From Akanthomyces muscarius (taxonomy: Eukaryota; Ascomycota; Sordariomycetes; Hypocreales; Cordycipitaceae), in contig NC_079242.1 in the NCBI RefSeq assembly GCF_028009165.1, positions 4,712,001 to 4,776,000 on the forward strand: a stretch of 64,000 nt of DNA, written 5' to 3'. Shown here piece by piece: positions 36,014 to 48,059 of the stretch. The first letter of the stretch is position 1, and the number at the start of each line of letters is the position of its first letter. The notes under the pieces are model-generated. The model searched no databases and was not told where the DNA came from. It saw only the letters and a list, made by a program, of their open reading frames with translations. Position numbers and translations under genes: made by a program.

Positions 36014-37951
36014 ATGAGGCGCTTCTCCACGGCCGTCACCATCACAGACCCGCTGGTCAAGTACCAGAGCCTGCTGTCCGCCGGCGTCTACTCGCCGGAC
36101 CCGGCGCAGCATCGCTTGGCCCGGCATCTGCACAAGATCTACCTTCGGATCAAGGATTACTCGCCGCAGAATGAGTACAAGCAGCGCCTAACCCAGGCTG
36201 CGCGCCTCACCGAGTCACGTATTCCGGAAGAGGGCTCCGAGAATGTCCTCGCCGTGCCGAGTCACGCGATATGGCGTAACCCGCTCTTCAAACACCTCAT
36301 TCCCAATGCCGAAACGCGGGACAGCGTGGCCTTGACGCGTGTGCTGCAGAACCACGAGCTCGCGATCGAGATTGACTCGCCAAAGGGACTGTTTCTCTCC
36401 GGTGAGGTGGGCACCGGCAAGTCCATGCTGCTGGATCTGCTAGCAGACGGACTTCCGCATCAGCGCAAGAAGCGTTGGCACTTCAACACATTCATGCTCT
36501 ACACATTTTCGCAGCTTGAGAATTACCGCTCAGAGAATCAGCGTAGTGTATCCAGGCGCCGCAATGAAGAGCATTCGCTTTTATGGATGGCCAAGAAGCT
36601 GGTCGACGAGTCGCCTATCCTCTTCTTGGACGAGTTTCAGCTTCCCGATCGCGCAGCGAGCAAGATCCTCAGTCACCTGTTTATTGCCTTCTTTCAACTT
36701 GGCGGCGTTTTGATTGCTTCTTCCAACAGAGTACCGGAAGACTTGGAAAAGGCTACGGGTGTGGACTATACAAATGCTCCACGTCTGGGGATCATGCGCA
36801 AAATCTTTGGCGGTGGCCATGCTGGCAGTGAGCTCTACGGCCAGGGCAGCGATTTTTCAAAGCTTCTAGAAGTACTCAAGGCTCGGTGTGACTTTTGGCA
36901 AATGGAAGGCGTCCAAGACTGGCGGCGGCGAGAGGATATCGGACTCCATCTCGACGACGCAGCAGACTCGGGGGAGGCCATTGCAGCCCCTGCATCGACG
37001 GGTGACGATGCGCCGAAGTCCACCGATAGGCCACCAAGCTACTTTATTACTGGCCAAGAAGATCAAAAATGGCCAGAGTATATAACAGAGAAAGCATTTG
37101 GGGGCAAGACTGGTGAAAATTGGACGTCAGAAAACATTATTGTGTATGGCCGCAAGGTCGTGATCCCACAGCATCACGAGGGTACCGTATTCTGGGATTT
37201 CGGGCAGTTGGTCGGCACGTTTGGACCAGCAGACTACATCACAATGGCTTCCTCGTTTCACACCTTCATCATTGACAATGTTCCCGCCATGTCCATTCTG
37301 CAAAAGAACGAGGCGCGCCGCTTCATCACATTTCTGGACGCGCTGTACGAAGCCCGCTGCAAGCTCGTCGTCCGCGCCGAGAGGCCCCCCGACCACCTCT
37401 TCTTTCCCGAAACCAAGAAATCGACCTCCACCACCACCACAGCCACTACCGGCGAACCAGTCGAAGAAGGCGACGCCACCTACTCGGAGACCATTGCCGA
37501 GGTATACCAGGACCAAATGGCGCCGTTTCGCCCCAACGTCTCCTACTACGACACCAAGAGCGCCACGTCCCAGTACGACCCGGACCAGGACTCTGACTTT
37601 ATCCTGGAAAAGGAGGCGCCCAAGAAGCTCGACTTTGGCAACACGGGCGCGTTTACGGGCGAGGACGAGCGCTTCGCGTACAAGCGCGCCACGTCGCGCC
37701 TGTGGGAGCTCTGCAGCGCGCGCTGGCATGCCCGGACGGGTGCGTGGTGGCAGCCGCTGCCGATGGAGGCGCGGCACTGGGAGGGCGGCGCGGCGTCGCA
37801 GCCGTTGAGCGGGCGGGTGCTGCTTCCAAGCGGAAAGGAGAACACGGGGGAGAGCATGGGCGCGAGCGTGGACGTGGACGAGGTGGCGGGATTGTCTCGA
37901 TACAGGATAGAGCATATGAAGCAAGACGGCGGCATCTCGGAGCATAAATAG
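36014..37951 (+). CDS. AFG1: AFG1-like mitochondrial AAA ATPase
   Basis: Intronless, 645 residues. A short basic N-terminus (MRRFSTAV) suits mitochondrial import. The AFG1-family landmarks are present: YQSLLSAGVYSPDPAQ, PKGLFLSGEVGTGKSMLLDLLAD (Walker A GEVGTGKS), the RRWHFNTFMLYTF-like strand after it, Walker B ILFLDEFQLPD, and GGVLIASSNRVPEDL (sensor-1 Asn). AFG1/LACE1 proteins help turn over mitochondrially encoded respiratory subunits. The C-terminal part contains a Thr/Ser-rich insertion (around residue 470) that makes the protein longer than the roughly 500-residue yeast form. Confidence 0.92.
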   Translation: MRRFSTAVTITDPLVKYQSLLSAGVYSPDPAQHRLARHLHKIYLRIKDYSPQNEYKQRLTQAARLTESRIPEEGSENVLAVPSHAIWRNPLFKHLIPNAETRDSVALTRVLQNHELAIEIDSPKGLFLSGEVGTGKSMLLDLLADGLPHQRKKRWHFNTFMLYTFSQLENYRSENQRSVSRRRNEEHSLLWMAKKLVDESPILFLDEFQLPDRAASKILSHLFIAFFQLGGVLIASSNRVPEDLEKATGVDYTNAPRLGIMRKIFGGGHAGSELYGQGSDFSKLLEVLKARCDFWQMEGVQDWRRREDIGLHLDDAADSGEAIAAPASTGDDAPKSTDRPPSYFITGQEDQKWPEYITEKAFGGKTGENWTSENIIVYGRKVVIPQHHEGTVFWDFGQLVGTFGPADYITMASSFHTFIIDNVPAMSILQKNEARRFITFLDALYEARCKLVVRAERPPDHLFFPETKKSTSTTTTATTGEPVEEGDATYSETIAEVYQDQMAPFRPNVSYYDTKSATSQYDPDQDSDFILEKEAPKKLDFGNTGAFTGEDERFAYKRATSRLWELCSARWHARTGAWWQPLPMEARHWEGGAASQPLSGRVLLPSGKENTGESMGASVDVDEVAGLSRYRIEHMKQDGGISEHK

Positions 37952-38181
37952 ACGGCGTCATCTTTTCAGGGGTTGATTTATCAGAATTGGATATTGGATT
38001 AAAAGTGTATATTTTAGTATAGACAGCTGGGTTACGCCATCCTAAGCAAATGAGCAATGCGAAAGCAAACTCCTTGAAATAATATCCCAACGCCGAAGCC
38101 ATGATGTCAGCCAAGACAAAGCAACAGAACCATCAACTTATCCATTCTCAGCCACCAGCCCGCCACTCATAATCGCAGCCT

Positions 38182-38825
38182 TCACAAGCTCGTCACGCCG
38201 GGCGTCCACGCCTCCCCTATCCGCTTCATGTCCTCCGCGAACCTCTTATTCGTAATCTTCCTGCCCCCGCGCCCCCCCGGCGGTGCATGCTCGTCCGGTT
38301 CGTAAAACGGGTTCTGCAGCAGCCTCACGTACGCATTCTGCATGGCCCTAAACACGGGCTTCAGCTCCGCGTCCCGCAGGCCCGCACCACCGCCGCCACC
38401 GCTCGCCGCCTGGTGGTGCGCAGACGAGGAGGAGCGGAGGACGGTGCCGTCGACGCGCCGCCCGCGCATGTCCACGACGCAGACCATGCGCACGCCCGTG
38501 TTGGTCTCGAAGCCGTAGGCGGCGAGGCGGTCGTCGACGGCGTGCAGCAGGCCGACGTCGCCGGAGAGGCCGACGCCCGCGGCGGCGTTGTGCTTGGCGC
38601 GCAGCTCGAACACGTCGACGGTCGAGGAGAGCAGCAGCGAGAACTCGAGGGGCGTGCGGACGGGCGCGAGCGTGCTGGTGGCGGTGTCGTGCGAGGGGAA
38701 CATGGACATGTGCAGCGGGTTGTTCTGCGCGGGTGGTCAGCGGGCGTGGTGAGCGGGGGAGGGGGGGGGTTTACGTTGCGGCCTATTACGCCGAGGCAGG
38801 CGATTGAGGGTATCGCCGTCGTCAT
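38182..38825 (-). CDS. TCA17: TRAPPC2L/Tca17-like TRAPP-associated protein (longin fold)
   Basis: Two exons (38825-38775, 38724-38182) encode 197 residues. The first exon encodes MTTAIPSIACLGVIGRN and joins to NNPLHMSMFP, the characteristic opening of the sedlin/TRAPPC2L family. EFSLLLSSTVDVFELRAKHN, GLLHAVDDRLAAYGFETNTG and a final helix block follow (VFRAMQNAYVRLLQNPFY). Tca17 acts with TRAPP in Golgi traffic. A Ser/His/Gly-rich insertion (about residues 113-137) lengthens the protein relative to the roughly 150-residue yeast and animal proteins; it looks like a surface loop. Confidence 0.88.
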
Positions 38826-39310
38826 GGCTAGTTGGTTTTGTGGAGGTGGTTGAGGTATAGAGGTTGCGAGAGAGAGCGGATATGTCGTACCTGGATTGAA
38901 GGGGATTGTGGTGGGGGGACAGAGAGAGCTCTGGAGCTTGACGGGCACTAACGCGGCATGGGCGCGGTCAGTACCTTCCTAGTGTGGGGGATAATCGAAT
39001 CGAGTACATCTTCCGGCGCATGTACAAAAAAGTCCTCTTTTTTCTCCAAGGAGATCAAATCAAATTGATATATATATATTATGTACAAGTTGGTTTAAAT
39101 TTCGATTTGACATGACTGCATGCTGAGCAGCTGTCTTCCTAAGATGATGTTGCCCCCCGGGAGAGCCCCTCCCAATAAATACCCTATGCTAATACCAATG
39201 ATTGTGTCCCACGCCAGATCCCGTAAAACATGTTACTGCTGTGAAGGAGAAAAATATGCCCGCTAAATACAAGTAGTTTGTTTGTTGTTTCATTCATTGC
39301 CGACTCGCCT
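38826..39310. other. Intergenic
   Basis: 5' flank of TCA17 and 3' flank of the MCT1-like gene, with a TA dinucleotide run near 39068-39078. No gene. Confidence 0.5.
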
Positions 39311-40710
39311 TCAGCCGTCGTCTTCCCACTCCTCGTCGTCGATAATGTACGCCGTCTCCTCGAGGCCCTTGATGACCTCCTCGACCTCGAGCGGGTCCGT
39401 AATCGCCCAGACGCCGCCGCCCTTGACCAAATCCTTGCCGCGCATGCCGACCTCCTTCCCAACCAGGTTGCGGCCGACCTTGCCCGGGCCAATGCCGACC
39501 CAGCGGCGAATCTTTTCCTCCCTGTCCAGGTAGCGGATGCTGTCCCACCAGCGGACCGTCTCGAGGCAGCCGCGGGCGAGCAGCTCCTTGAGCTCCTCCT
39601 TGCTGCGAAAGGGCCGCGCGGTGACGTTGCTGATGGACTCGACGGTGCCGGGCCACGTGACAATGTCCTCGTGCTCGCGCCCGGGGACGCGGCTCTTGCC
39701 GTGTAGCATGCGGCGCATGACGCTCACAGCGGGACGCATGATGGGGCTGTGAAAGGGGCTGTCGCTGGCGAGGCGGACGGCGCGCGGGTCGTGGCCGTGG
39801 AACTGGCGGACGTGGGCAATGAGGGTGCGGATGCGCTCGATGCTGCCGCTCAGCACAATCTGGTTCTTGCTGTTGATGTTGGCAATCAGCACCTGCTCGA
39901 TGGGCGGCACGTCGAGCTCGCTGCTGCTGCTGAGGCCGCTCGTTCGCGCTCGAGTCTCGGCCTCGGCCTCGGTGCCGTACGCGCTCGAGTGCCCGACAAA
40001 GTCGTGCACGGCGTCGATGAGCCCCGGCAGGTGGCCCGGCTCCGTGATCATGGCCACCATGCCGTACTCGCCACCGTACTCGGCCACGGCCTGCTGCGTG
40101 GCCCGCGACATGGCCGCCGCGCGCTCTCGCACAAGGTACAGGCTGTCGGGGAAGCTGAGGTAGCCGCCGGCGACGAGGGCGGCGAACTCGCCGAGCGAGT
40201 GGCCCAGCGCCACGTCAAAGTGCTCGGCGACGTGAAAGTTGAATTCCTTTTCGAGGATGCGCAGGATGATGATCGAGGTGGCCATAATGGCCGGCTGCGA
40301 GTTGGTCGTTTGCGTGAGGACCTTGGAGGGTCCGTTTTGTATAATGTCGGAGAGCTTGTAGCCTGCGTAGTGGTCCATCTCCTCCATGATCTGGGACGTT
40401 GTCGCGGGAAAGGCCTCGAGCCATGGCGTGAGCATGCCGACTTTCTGAACGCCCTGGCCTGTTGTTGTGCACATGTGTTGTTAGCCTGGGTGTACCGTGG
40501 CAGTGACGTGACTCAGATCTCGCGCGCGGCGGCGGTCGGCACAAGGGCCGCACAGCGCATGAGCAAGAGGATGGTGAGGCACGTACCCGGAAAGAAGATG
40601 GCCGTTCTCGCTCTGGCTCTAGGCCCGGAGCTCCATTGCCGTCGCGAGACTCTGGTTGGCGCCTGCGACAGCTCCCGGCGGAGCGCCGAGGCGGCGAACC
40701 GTTGGTGCAT
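39311..40710 (-). CDS. MCT1: Malonyl-CoA:ACP transacylase, mitochondrial type
   Basis: Two exons (40710-40587, 40458-39311) give 423 residues. An Arg/Ser/Ala-rich, acid-free presequence leads into TAIFFPGQGVQKVGML, the usual start of the acyltransferase fold. The nucleophile motif is GHSLGE, the active-site Arg lies in LYLVRERAAAM, and the catalytic His in SPFHSPIM. Mct1 charges mitochondrial ACP for type II fatty-acid synthesis, which supplies lipoate precursors. A Thr/Ser/Glu-rich insertion (SAYGTEAEAETRARTSG) interrupts the small subdomain. The start was placed at ATG 40710; the preceding in-frame codon is GTG. Confidence 0.93.
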
Positions 40711-41723
40711 CACGAAAAAGAGAGCTTTGTGGGGGAACGGGGGATGAGTGGTGCTCTTATGAGGATGACGCTCTCATTTCCACGTCTGACCGTACAGGGT
40801 GCTTGGTGAGCATGTGAGATAAAAGGGACGATAAGGGGCAGAACGGTTGAAGATGGACACCAGGAGCAAAGGTGAGGGCTGGATTTGCGTTACGTTTGGC
40901 AACAGGCAGCTCTGTCTCGTCGGCTTTGACGAGCGAGGGCCAAAGAAAAACAGCGGGGGCACGTTGTGGATGAAATGACGCCCGCCTGCATAAGCCACCG
41001 GTTGCCGAGACCCCACGGGACGGGCGGGCGAGCGGCCAGTGTCACAGGCTGTGAAGGTGCCGCCTTACAGTGGGAGAAAGAGGAACAGCGGCAGAGTTCA
41101 GCCTGCGACTGCTGTAAGTCGGCTTATCGCAAGGCACAAATCATACAGTCATATGAGCCACAGCTGGTTCCTAATCAATGCTCAAGCTGAGACTATCCTA
41201 CCTTACCGGTCCTTTTAACAGCTGCGTAGAAGCAAGAACCTTTTACAAGACCAAAGGCAACCGCTGCAATACTCGAGTCGGAGGCCGCTGTAAATCGCAT
41301 TGCTCCAAGTCAAAGTCCACCTGCCCGCCGCTGCATCGCGCCCAGTACCTAGGTACCTAATGCTACAGCGCCCAAGCGCCCTAGCGTCGACCACCATCCA
41401 CTGTCCGGGGCCAATCACCGCCGCTACAGCCTGCCGACGGATTCGTTACGGGGTTCGCTGCAACATTCTTATTCTCCCGTCATAAGCATACTAGTAATAA
41501 GTGAGATGCCAAGCAGCAGGCTTACACACTAGCCGCGATCTTTATCTGATTTCTTCCCTGCTCCTGATTTATGCTAGAGGTCTATGTCTGTTCCTCATTC
41601 GTTCCATGTCTCATGTCTGTGTGGTTTCATCAGATGTGCGCGTGACCTCTTCCCCAGTGTGCTGACCCTTCAACATATCGAACATGTAGCCAAGTACAAT
41701 CATCATCTGTCTTGCTCTCAGGC
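40711..41723. other. Intergenic, 1 kb
   Basis: Between the MCT1-like gene (5' side) and AP-3 mu (3' side). Short open frames on both strands only; nothing supported. Confidence 0.5.
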
Positions 41724-43465
41724 CTAACATCGCAGCTCCACGCCGCCTTTGCTCACCGTCAGGTACTTGACCCCCTTGTACGGCTTGACACCCTCTCCCA
41801 GGCCCCGGCTCTTGCGCGTGTCCAGCACGATGCTGTCCACTTTTAGCCCGCTCGCCAGCCAGCCCTTGACCGAGAAGTTGACCGATGCGGAGCTAGGCAT
41901 CAGAATCTTGTTCTGCGCCGCCTTTTGTGCATCCCGCTCGTCGCTGCCGCCCTCATTCGCCTTGCCGCTCTTGCTCCCTTGCGCCACCTTGGCCACGGGC
42001 ACGCTCTGGTATGGCTCGTTGTATGAATACTCTCCGAACCCGAAACCACTGGGATCAAACGCATCCTCTTGCTGCTCATTGCTCAGAGCCCCCACAACGG
42101 TGCTTCGCAGCCCAAAGTGCGACGTTGGTCCGCTCATCTCCTTGGCCGCGATGTGCCACTCTAGCACTCCTTGCACAGGGTTGAAACTAGCATCGCCCCT
42201 ACTTGGCCGTATGTCGGACAGGTTTCTGACATCAGCGGGCAAGGGGATCGTGACCACTAAATCATCGAGCAACGGTGAAGCTGGCGTCCCCGGGTGCGGG
42301 GATCCTATGCGGCCGGGGCCGCCTCCTCGCCCTAGCTGACTGGATGACGATGACCCAGGAGTGCCGAATATTTTGTTTACTTGTAACCGCACTTCAAACT
42401 CCGAACCCGTCGGCCCCATTCCAGTCTTCATTTCCAGATTCACCGGCAACTTGAGAGAACTGCTGCTGAGGTTGCCAGACTTGCCACTTGTAAAAGGCAA
42501 CAAATCGACCTCGTAGCCAGCCAGAATGAATCGACCGTCTGGTGGAATAAAGCTTAGCTCGCCGGGCCTTTCTTTCCACTTGTTCAATCTGACGCAAGGA
42601 TGGAAGACGGGCAGCTCCATAAAGCTCCCCAAATTGTGCTTGCCAGAAGGGCTAGTGAGGTTGACCGTAATGTCTGGTACTCCAGACACCTTGGCAGTGA
42701 ATGCAATCGTCCCGTTTGCGAATGCAGCCAGTGGTCTCCCAGAGGGCGCAAGCGTAACTGATAATGTCTCGACGACGTCTGCGTACATTTCGTTTGAAGT
42801 ATGTCGTACGTTCGCTCGCCGCCAGGGAAGCGCTGTCCCGGTCGTCGGCGTTATCGAGGGTGTGTTGGAGTTGGAATTGGACTGTAATTTCCTGCATCTT
42901 GTTAGCCCGTTGCCTTGTAATTACGCCCTACAAGCACAAGTAACCTACCCAGGCAGGCTGATGCTTCCTAATAGCTTGTCGACCCAGCCTTCCACTTCCA
43001 CCACTTCTCTCAGCGCATTCGGCTCCGTTGTGCTTATGTTTCCGGCATCGCACATCTCGGTCAGAAGCTGCGCGATAATATCATAGTTGTTTTCAATTTT
43101 GACCGCCAGCAGCGGCGCGCCCACAAAGTCCTCAAACGCATCGATGATGCGGTGCAGGAACTCGAGGACTAGCAGTGGTTCGATCTCGCTCGACGACGTC
43201 GCCAGGAAGAGCAGATTGCCGTGCATCAGACTAAATACGAGTGTCGGCGGGTTCGTGTTGGCGAGGTATATCAGGTTCGGTCGCGGGGCGGGATGCTCGA
43301 GGTAGAGGGGCAAGAGGTGAGCGGCGGACAGCGGCCGGCCGGCGTAGGCGTGGGACAGGATGGGACTTCTGGTGGTGGCCGTTAGCATTGAGGCACTTGG
43401 ATCAAAGCATAGTTTCCATACCTGTTGTCATCAAAGATGTGCACGGCTTCAATGACGCCGCTCAT
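41724..43465 (-). CDS. APM3: AP-3 adaptor complex mu subunit
   Basis: Three exons (43465-43422, 43368-42949, 42897-41724) encode about 545 residues. The N-terminal longin domain begins MSGVIEAVHIFDDN and includes IYLANTNPPTLVFSLMHGNLLFLA and EPLLVLEFLHRIIDAFEDFVG. A linker precedes the mu-homology domain with EMYADVVETLSVTLAPSG, PDITVNLTSPSG, FHPCVRLNKW, SFIPPDGRFILAGYEV and VQGVLEWHIA. AP-3 sorts cargo from Golgi/endosomes to the vacuole. The first intron lies after only 14 codons and the second joins the longin domain to a Ser/Asn/Thr-rich linker. Confidence 0.92.
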
Positions 43466-43707
43466 GGTGACCGTCCGCTTTGCGCCTCTTTAGGCGGTAC
43501 TATGCAAGCTGGTTGAAGCCGACTTGATGCTCTATGCCCCACACGCGACACCAAATGACGGAAGCTTTATAAAGCTCTATGCTGACTAACATTTTCAGGA
43601 ACTGCCAGCATCTGCGGCAGGATTTGTTCTTGACACTACAAAATACAGCATGAACAAAGAGTTCACCATCGATTGCTTCGTGCAGAGCCTCCTTTTCTAG
43701 ATCCGAC

Positions 43708-44061
43708 ATGGCTGGCGATAAAGTACCCTCGATCCACCAGCTGGAGAAGCCCGAAAACGTCCACGAGATGCTGCGCAAGGACCGACAAGAGGACTGCCTG
43801 TCCTGCAAAGTCGTCGGTAGGTCGCGCCCCGATTGGAGAATGAAATTGTCAGAGCTGGACTGAAGGGTCGATGTAATAGGAAGCGGTGCATTCCTTGGTC
43901 TCGCGGGCTACAGCTATTTCTCCGGCATGTCGCAGCTCGAGCTGCAGCGCAAGGCCATCCTCCAGAGCAAGTCCAGGTTTGGCATGCGCAGCCGCAAGGC
44001 CGGCATCGTGGGCATATCGCTTGGCCTGGCATACATGGGATTCTGGAGAGCCTTTTACTAG
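43708..44061 (+). CDS. Small DUF4536/DMAC1-like membrane protein
   Basis: Two exons (43708-43816, 43880-44061) encode 96 residues. An acidic/basic N-terminus leads to the DCLSCKVVGSGAFLGLAGYSYFSG block, the signature of DUF4536 (distal membrane-arm assembly component 1-like), in which a CxxC precedes the first membrane helix. A second helix (AGIVGISLGLAYMGFWRAF) ends the protein. Animal DMAC1 assists complex I assembly, so an inner-mitochondrial-membrane role is plausible, but the fungal function is inferred. It is divergent from AP-3 mu, 242 bp away. Confidence 0.8.
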
Positions 44062-44705
44062 ACGGGGCAGCGGATGCGACAAGCACGACGAATACCGATA
44101 CGGCTTTCGAAGCTGACACGAGTAACGGGCGGTACAGGAAGCTCGACGAAGCTTGTAGTGTGCCGCACGTTCTATGTACTTATACTGTACTATACGCCGA
44201 TCTGGCGCATGCCACTTATTAATGATACCCTATTTTAAAACCCATTGACAGCACAGCCGTCTCCGAATGGCAGTTGCAATTGAGGCCTGACTGCATCTGG
44301 GCTGAACGTTGTGGACAACACACATAAAGAAATCATGTAAAAACTACGTAATTATACTCTCCGTATTGAGAGCTAATTTGAAATTGGCATATATATAATA
44401 AAACCTCTACGGTTACAATGTAGGCGTGAGCGCGCTGGCAACTTTCTTGCTGGCTTGGTGGAGCTGGCACCGTGAACATCAAAAATATCTGCCCCACATT
44501 CGACTTCTTTCATCAACTTCGTCTCGATCATCGCCTTTTCACCCCGAAACACTCTATCTCAAGACACACGCCCGGGGGTTTAATCTGTGTTAAACGCCTA
44601 GACCAATTCTCTACTTTTCAGACCCACGAATCTGCCGACAAGTTTCAGCATTGGCTCTTAAATTTCTTCGACACTCATCGAGAGGAAACTCATCAACCGA
44701 GAAAA
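44062..44705. other. Intergenic
   Basis: 3' flank of the DUF4536-like gene and promoter of RRP4. The open frame continues upstream of the RRP4 ATG without domain content. No gene. Confidence 0.5.
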
Positions 44706-45832
44706 ATGCCCATCACAATTCTGCGTCCGCAGCCCGTGGCGCAACAACGGGCTGCCGCAGCCACAGACTCAGACTTTGACTCCTCAGACTCGGAAGGCGG
44801 CGTCGACGTACAGGGCGATGTTTCCATGCGCTCAGCCAAGCGCCAACGGACGATAGTAGAAGACGACGCCGAGGCGGATGAGATTCTCACACCCGGCAGC
44901 CTCATCACATCAAACCCGCAATTTATGCGGTATGCTTTGCCCCGTTCTTACGTTCCCCCATGGAAAACAGCTAATCAGGGTTCTAAAAACACAGAGGTCA
45001 CGGCACCTATGTTCCCAATGGGTCCACCTCCATCACCTCGTCCCTCGCCGGCACGCTCACCAAGACCAACAAGCTGCTCTCGGTGCGGCCGCTGCGCGCG
45101 CGCTACACGCCCGAGATTGGCGACCTGGTCGTCGGCCGCATCGTCGAGGTGCAGGCCAAGCGGTGGCGCGTCGACGTTGCCGCCTCGCAGCTCGCCATCC
45201 TGCAAATCTCGGCCATCAACCTCCCCGGCGGCATCCTCCGCAAGCGCACCGAGACGGACGAGCTGCAGATCCGCAGCTTCTTCTCCGAGGGCGACCTGGT
45301 CGTCGCCGAGGTGCAGCAGCTGCACCAGGACGGTGCCGCGAGCCTGCACACGCGCTCGCTCAAGTACGGCAAGCTGCGCAACGGCGTCTTTGTGAGCGTC
45401 AGCGGCACGGGCGGCGGCGCGGGCGTCGTGCGCGCCAAGCGCCAGGTGTGGACCATGGACGCCGCGGGCGACGCCGGCGCCGCGCACAAGATTGACGTGC
45501 TGCTCGGCGTCAACGGCTACATCTGGATCAGCAGGCACGTGGAGAGCGACGTGGCGGCCGAGGCGGCGGGTGTGAACCGCATGGAGGAGACGGTCAGCAG
45601 CAAGGTGTACTCGAGCCAGAACGACGCCGTCGACGTGGCGACGATGCGCGAGATTGCGCGGCTGCGGAGCGTCATCCTCGCGCTCGTCGAGAATGGCCTG
45701 CGCGTCGACGAGGACACGGTGACGAGGGGCTACCACGAGGCCGTGGAGCTGGGCCGGGAGACGGCGGATGACGACCTGTATCTGGGCGGCGAGCGGGGGC
45801 GGCGGTTTGCGGCCGTCATGGCGGGTGTATAG
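44706..45832 (+). CDS. RRP4: Exosome complex component Rrp4
   Basis: Two exons (44706-44929, 44995-45832) encode 353 residues. An acidic disordered N-terminus ([12 protein letters not shown]) precedes the Rrp4 N-terminal domain [21 protein letters not shown]. The S1 domain follows ([55 protein letters not shown]) and then a KH-like domain ([12 protein letters not shown]). Rrp4 is one of three RNA-binding cap subunits of the nuclear and cytoplasmic exosome. Gly/Ala-rich stretches between S1 and KH segments are longer than in yeast. Codons are strongly C/G-ending. Confidence 0.94.
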
Positions 45833-46263
45833 ACGATGGGCGGCCGGATGGGTTGCTTGTATACAGATGCATTACGCAAAGCCATTAAAATAACGTTTAC
45901 ATTGAAAATTGAAAGTACGTATGCATGTGTTTTAAACCGATGGTCATTCTCGACTAAACTAAATACACTCGATATACATACAAGAAACCCCAACTAGATT
46001 TGTAGTAGCACATTGCGAACATGAAGACCAGCATGTTGACTGGTAACTTTGGTATCGTAATCAACGGATATAATAACTTCTCGCGGGTCGAAAAAGTACG
46101 GTACGAGGCATGTACATGATTCTAGCATGTCGCCATGAAGCCGCGTGGATTGTACTTGTCCTTCGTCGTTGGAGGCAAACGGCGTGCAAGCCTATTTTTT
46201 TGTTCCTTCACTCACAGAGAAGAAAATTGCGCCGCGGAGAGTTCTTACTCCTTCGGTACGGGC
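45833..46263. other. Convergent 3' region of RRP4 and the aldehyde dehydrogenase gene
   Basis: AT-rich terminator region; no gene. Confidence 0.5.
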
Positions 46264-48059
46264 CTAGAGTTTGGCCTGTCTCAGCTGGAAAAGGTACGCG
46301 ACGACGGGCATCAGGATGGCCCACCTTAGAATGCTGCTCTTGCGGCCGCGGCCGCCGAGGGTGAAGAGGAGGCCGAGGTAGTAGAAGAGGCCCCTCTTGG
46401 GGTTGCCGTCGCGGTCAAAGTTGGGCTTGAGCGACGTGAGCGCCTGGGTGCGCGTCAGCTCCTTCATGTCGTAGGGCATGTAGCGCAGCTTGAGCACCAG
46501 GTCGGCCCACTTGGGCACCTTGCAGATGATGCGCTCGTGGCTAAAGGCCTTGAAGGAGAAGGCGCCGTGGTAGTTGCCCTGGCCCGAGGAGCCGACGCCG
46601 CCGATGGGCGTCTGGTTCATGGCGGCGTGCCAGAAGCCGTCGTTGATGGTGGCGCCGCCCGAGGTGACGTTGAGGAGGACTAGACTGTGCGTTAGCGGGA
46701 AAGGGTCGATTTTACGACGGTGGGTGAGAAAATTGGCTCACCCTTTTCGTTTTCGGCGTCGGAGCCAAACGTGGTCAGAGACAGAGGCGTGGGGTCGACC
46801 TTGTTGGCAATGTCAATGGCCTCGTCGAGGGTGTCAAAGGGCAGGATGGACCAGATGGGGCCAAAGCTCTCCTCGACCATCATGCTGTCGTCGATGCTGT
46901 CGACGAGGACGGCGGTGGGCTCGATGATGAGCTTGTCCTCCCACATGTTGCCGCCCATGACAATCTTGCCCTTGGTGTTGTCAAGCATGCGCTTGAGGCG
47001 GTTGAAGTGGTTAATGTTGACGATGCGCGACCAGTCGGGGCTCTTGTCGGCGCCGTGGGGCATAAACTTGGCGTGGTGCTTGTTGATCTCGGCGATGAAC
47101 TCGTCGAGCACGGGGCGCTCAATCAAGACGTAGTTGTGCGAGAGGCAGACCTGGCCGGCGTTGAACGTCTTCTGCCACATGAGGCGCTTGGCGGCGAGCT
47201 TGACGTCGGCGTTGCGCGTGACGAAGCTCGGGTTCTGGCCGCCCAGCTCGAGGATGTAGGGCGTCAGCGTCTCGGCGGCCTTTTTCGCGATGATGGTGCC
47301 GACGCCCTTGCCGCCGGTAAAGACAATCTTGTCAAACTTGTGCTCCATGATGTGCTTGGTCTCGTCGACGTTGCCGTTGACGCAGCGGTAGCAGTCCGGG
47401 TCGAGGTACTCGTCAAAGATCTTCTTGAGGACCATGGCCGAGTGCGGGGAGAGCTCCGAGGGCTTGAGCAGGACTGTGTTGCCGGCGGCCATGGCGCCGA
47501 TGACAGGGGCCAGGTTGAGCTGGAAGGGGTAGTTGAAGGCGCCGATGATGAGGATGGTGCCGTAGGGCTCGCTGCGCATCTTGGGGCCGAGCGCCCAGTA
47601 CTGGAAGGGGATGTCGTCGACCGACTTGTCCTTGGCCCACTTGTGCACGTTGTTGGCGACGTAGACGGCCTCGTTCTTGACCCAGTCAATCTCGGAGAGC
47701 TGCGCCTCAAACTTGCACTTGCTGAGGTCCTTCATCAGCGCCTCCTCGATGAGGGCCGCGTTGTCGGCGACGCCCCAGTAGAGCTTGCGGATCTGCTGCA
47801 CGCGAAAGTCGACATCCTTGGTCTTGTTGGTGCGAAATGTCTTGCGGATGGTGTCGATGCTAGCGCTGATGTCGTCGAAGCCGGTAGGCGCGTACGCGGG
47901 GATGGCGCCCTTGGAAGCCATGGCGGGCGATGTCGTGTAGGAGGAGAAGCGTTGTGTGGTGGTGGTGCTGGTGGTGATGGGGCTGGTGGTGATGGGGCTG
48001 GTCGGGACGTGGACACGAGCGATGGCGGGCAGTCGTCGCGGGCGAAGCAGCGAAAACAA
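46264..48059 (-). CDS. HFD1: Membrane-anchored fatty aldehyde dehydrogenase (class 3 ALDH)
   Basis: Two exons (48059-46742, 46679-46264) give 577 residues from the first ATG, or about 531 from the ATG at 47920 (MASKGAIPAY). The first intron acceptor is the second of two AGs, since the nearer one would give an immediate stop. Class 3 ALDH features are GAFNYPFQLNLAPVIGAMAAGN, KPSELSPHSA, FTGGKGVGTII, ILELGGQNPSFV (general-base Glu), the catalytic Cys in NAGQVCLSHNYV, and EESFGPIWSILPF. The C-terminus ends with a helix (WAILMPVVAYLFQL) as in FALDH/Hfd1, which oxidises long-chain aldehydes, including hexadecenal from sphingolipid breakdown. The longer N-terminus is Thr/Ser/Arg-rich with a tandem TTSPI repeat and could be a mitochondrial presequence. 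Confidence 0.93.
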
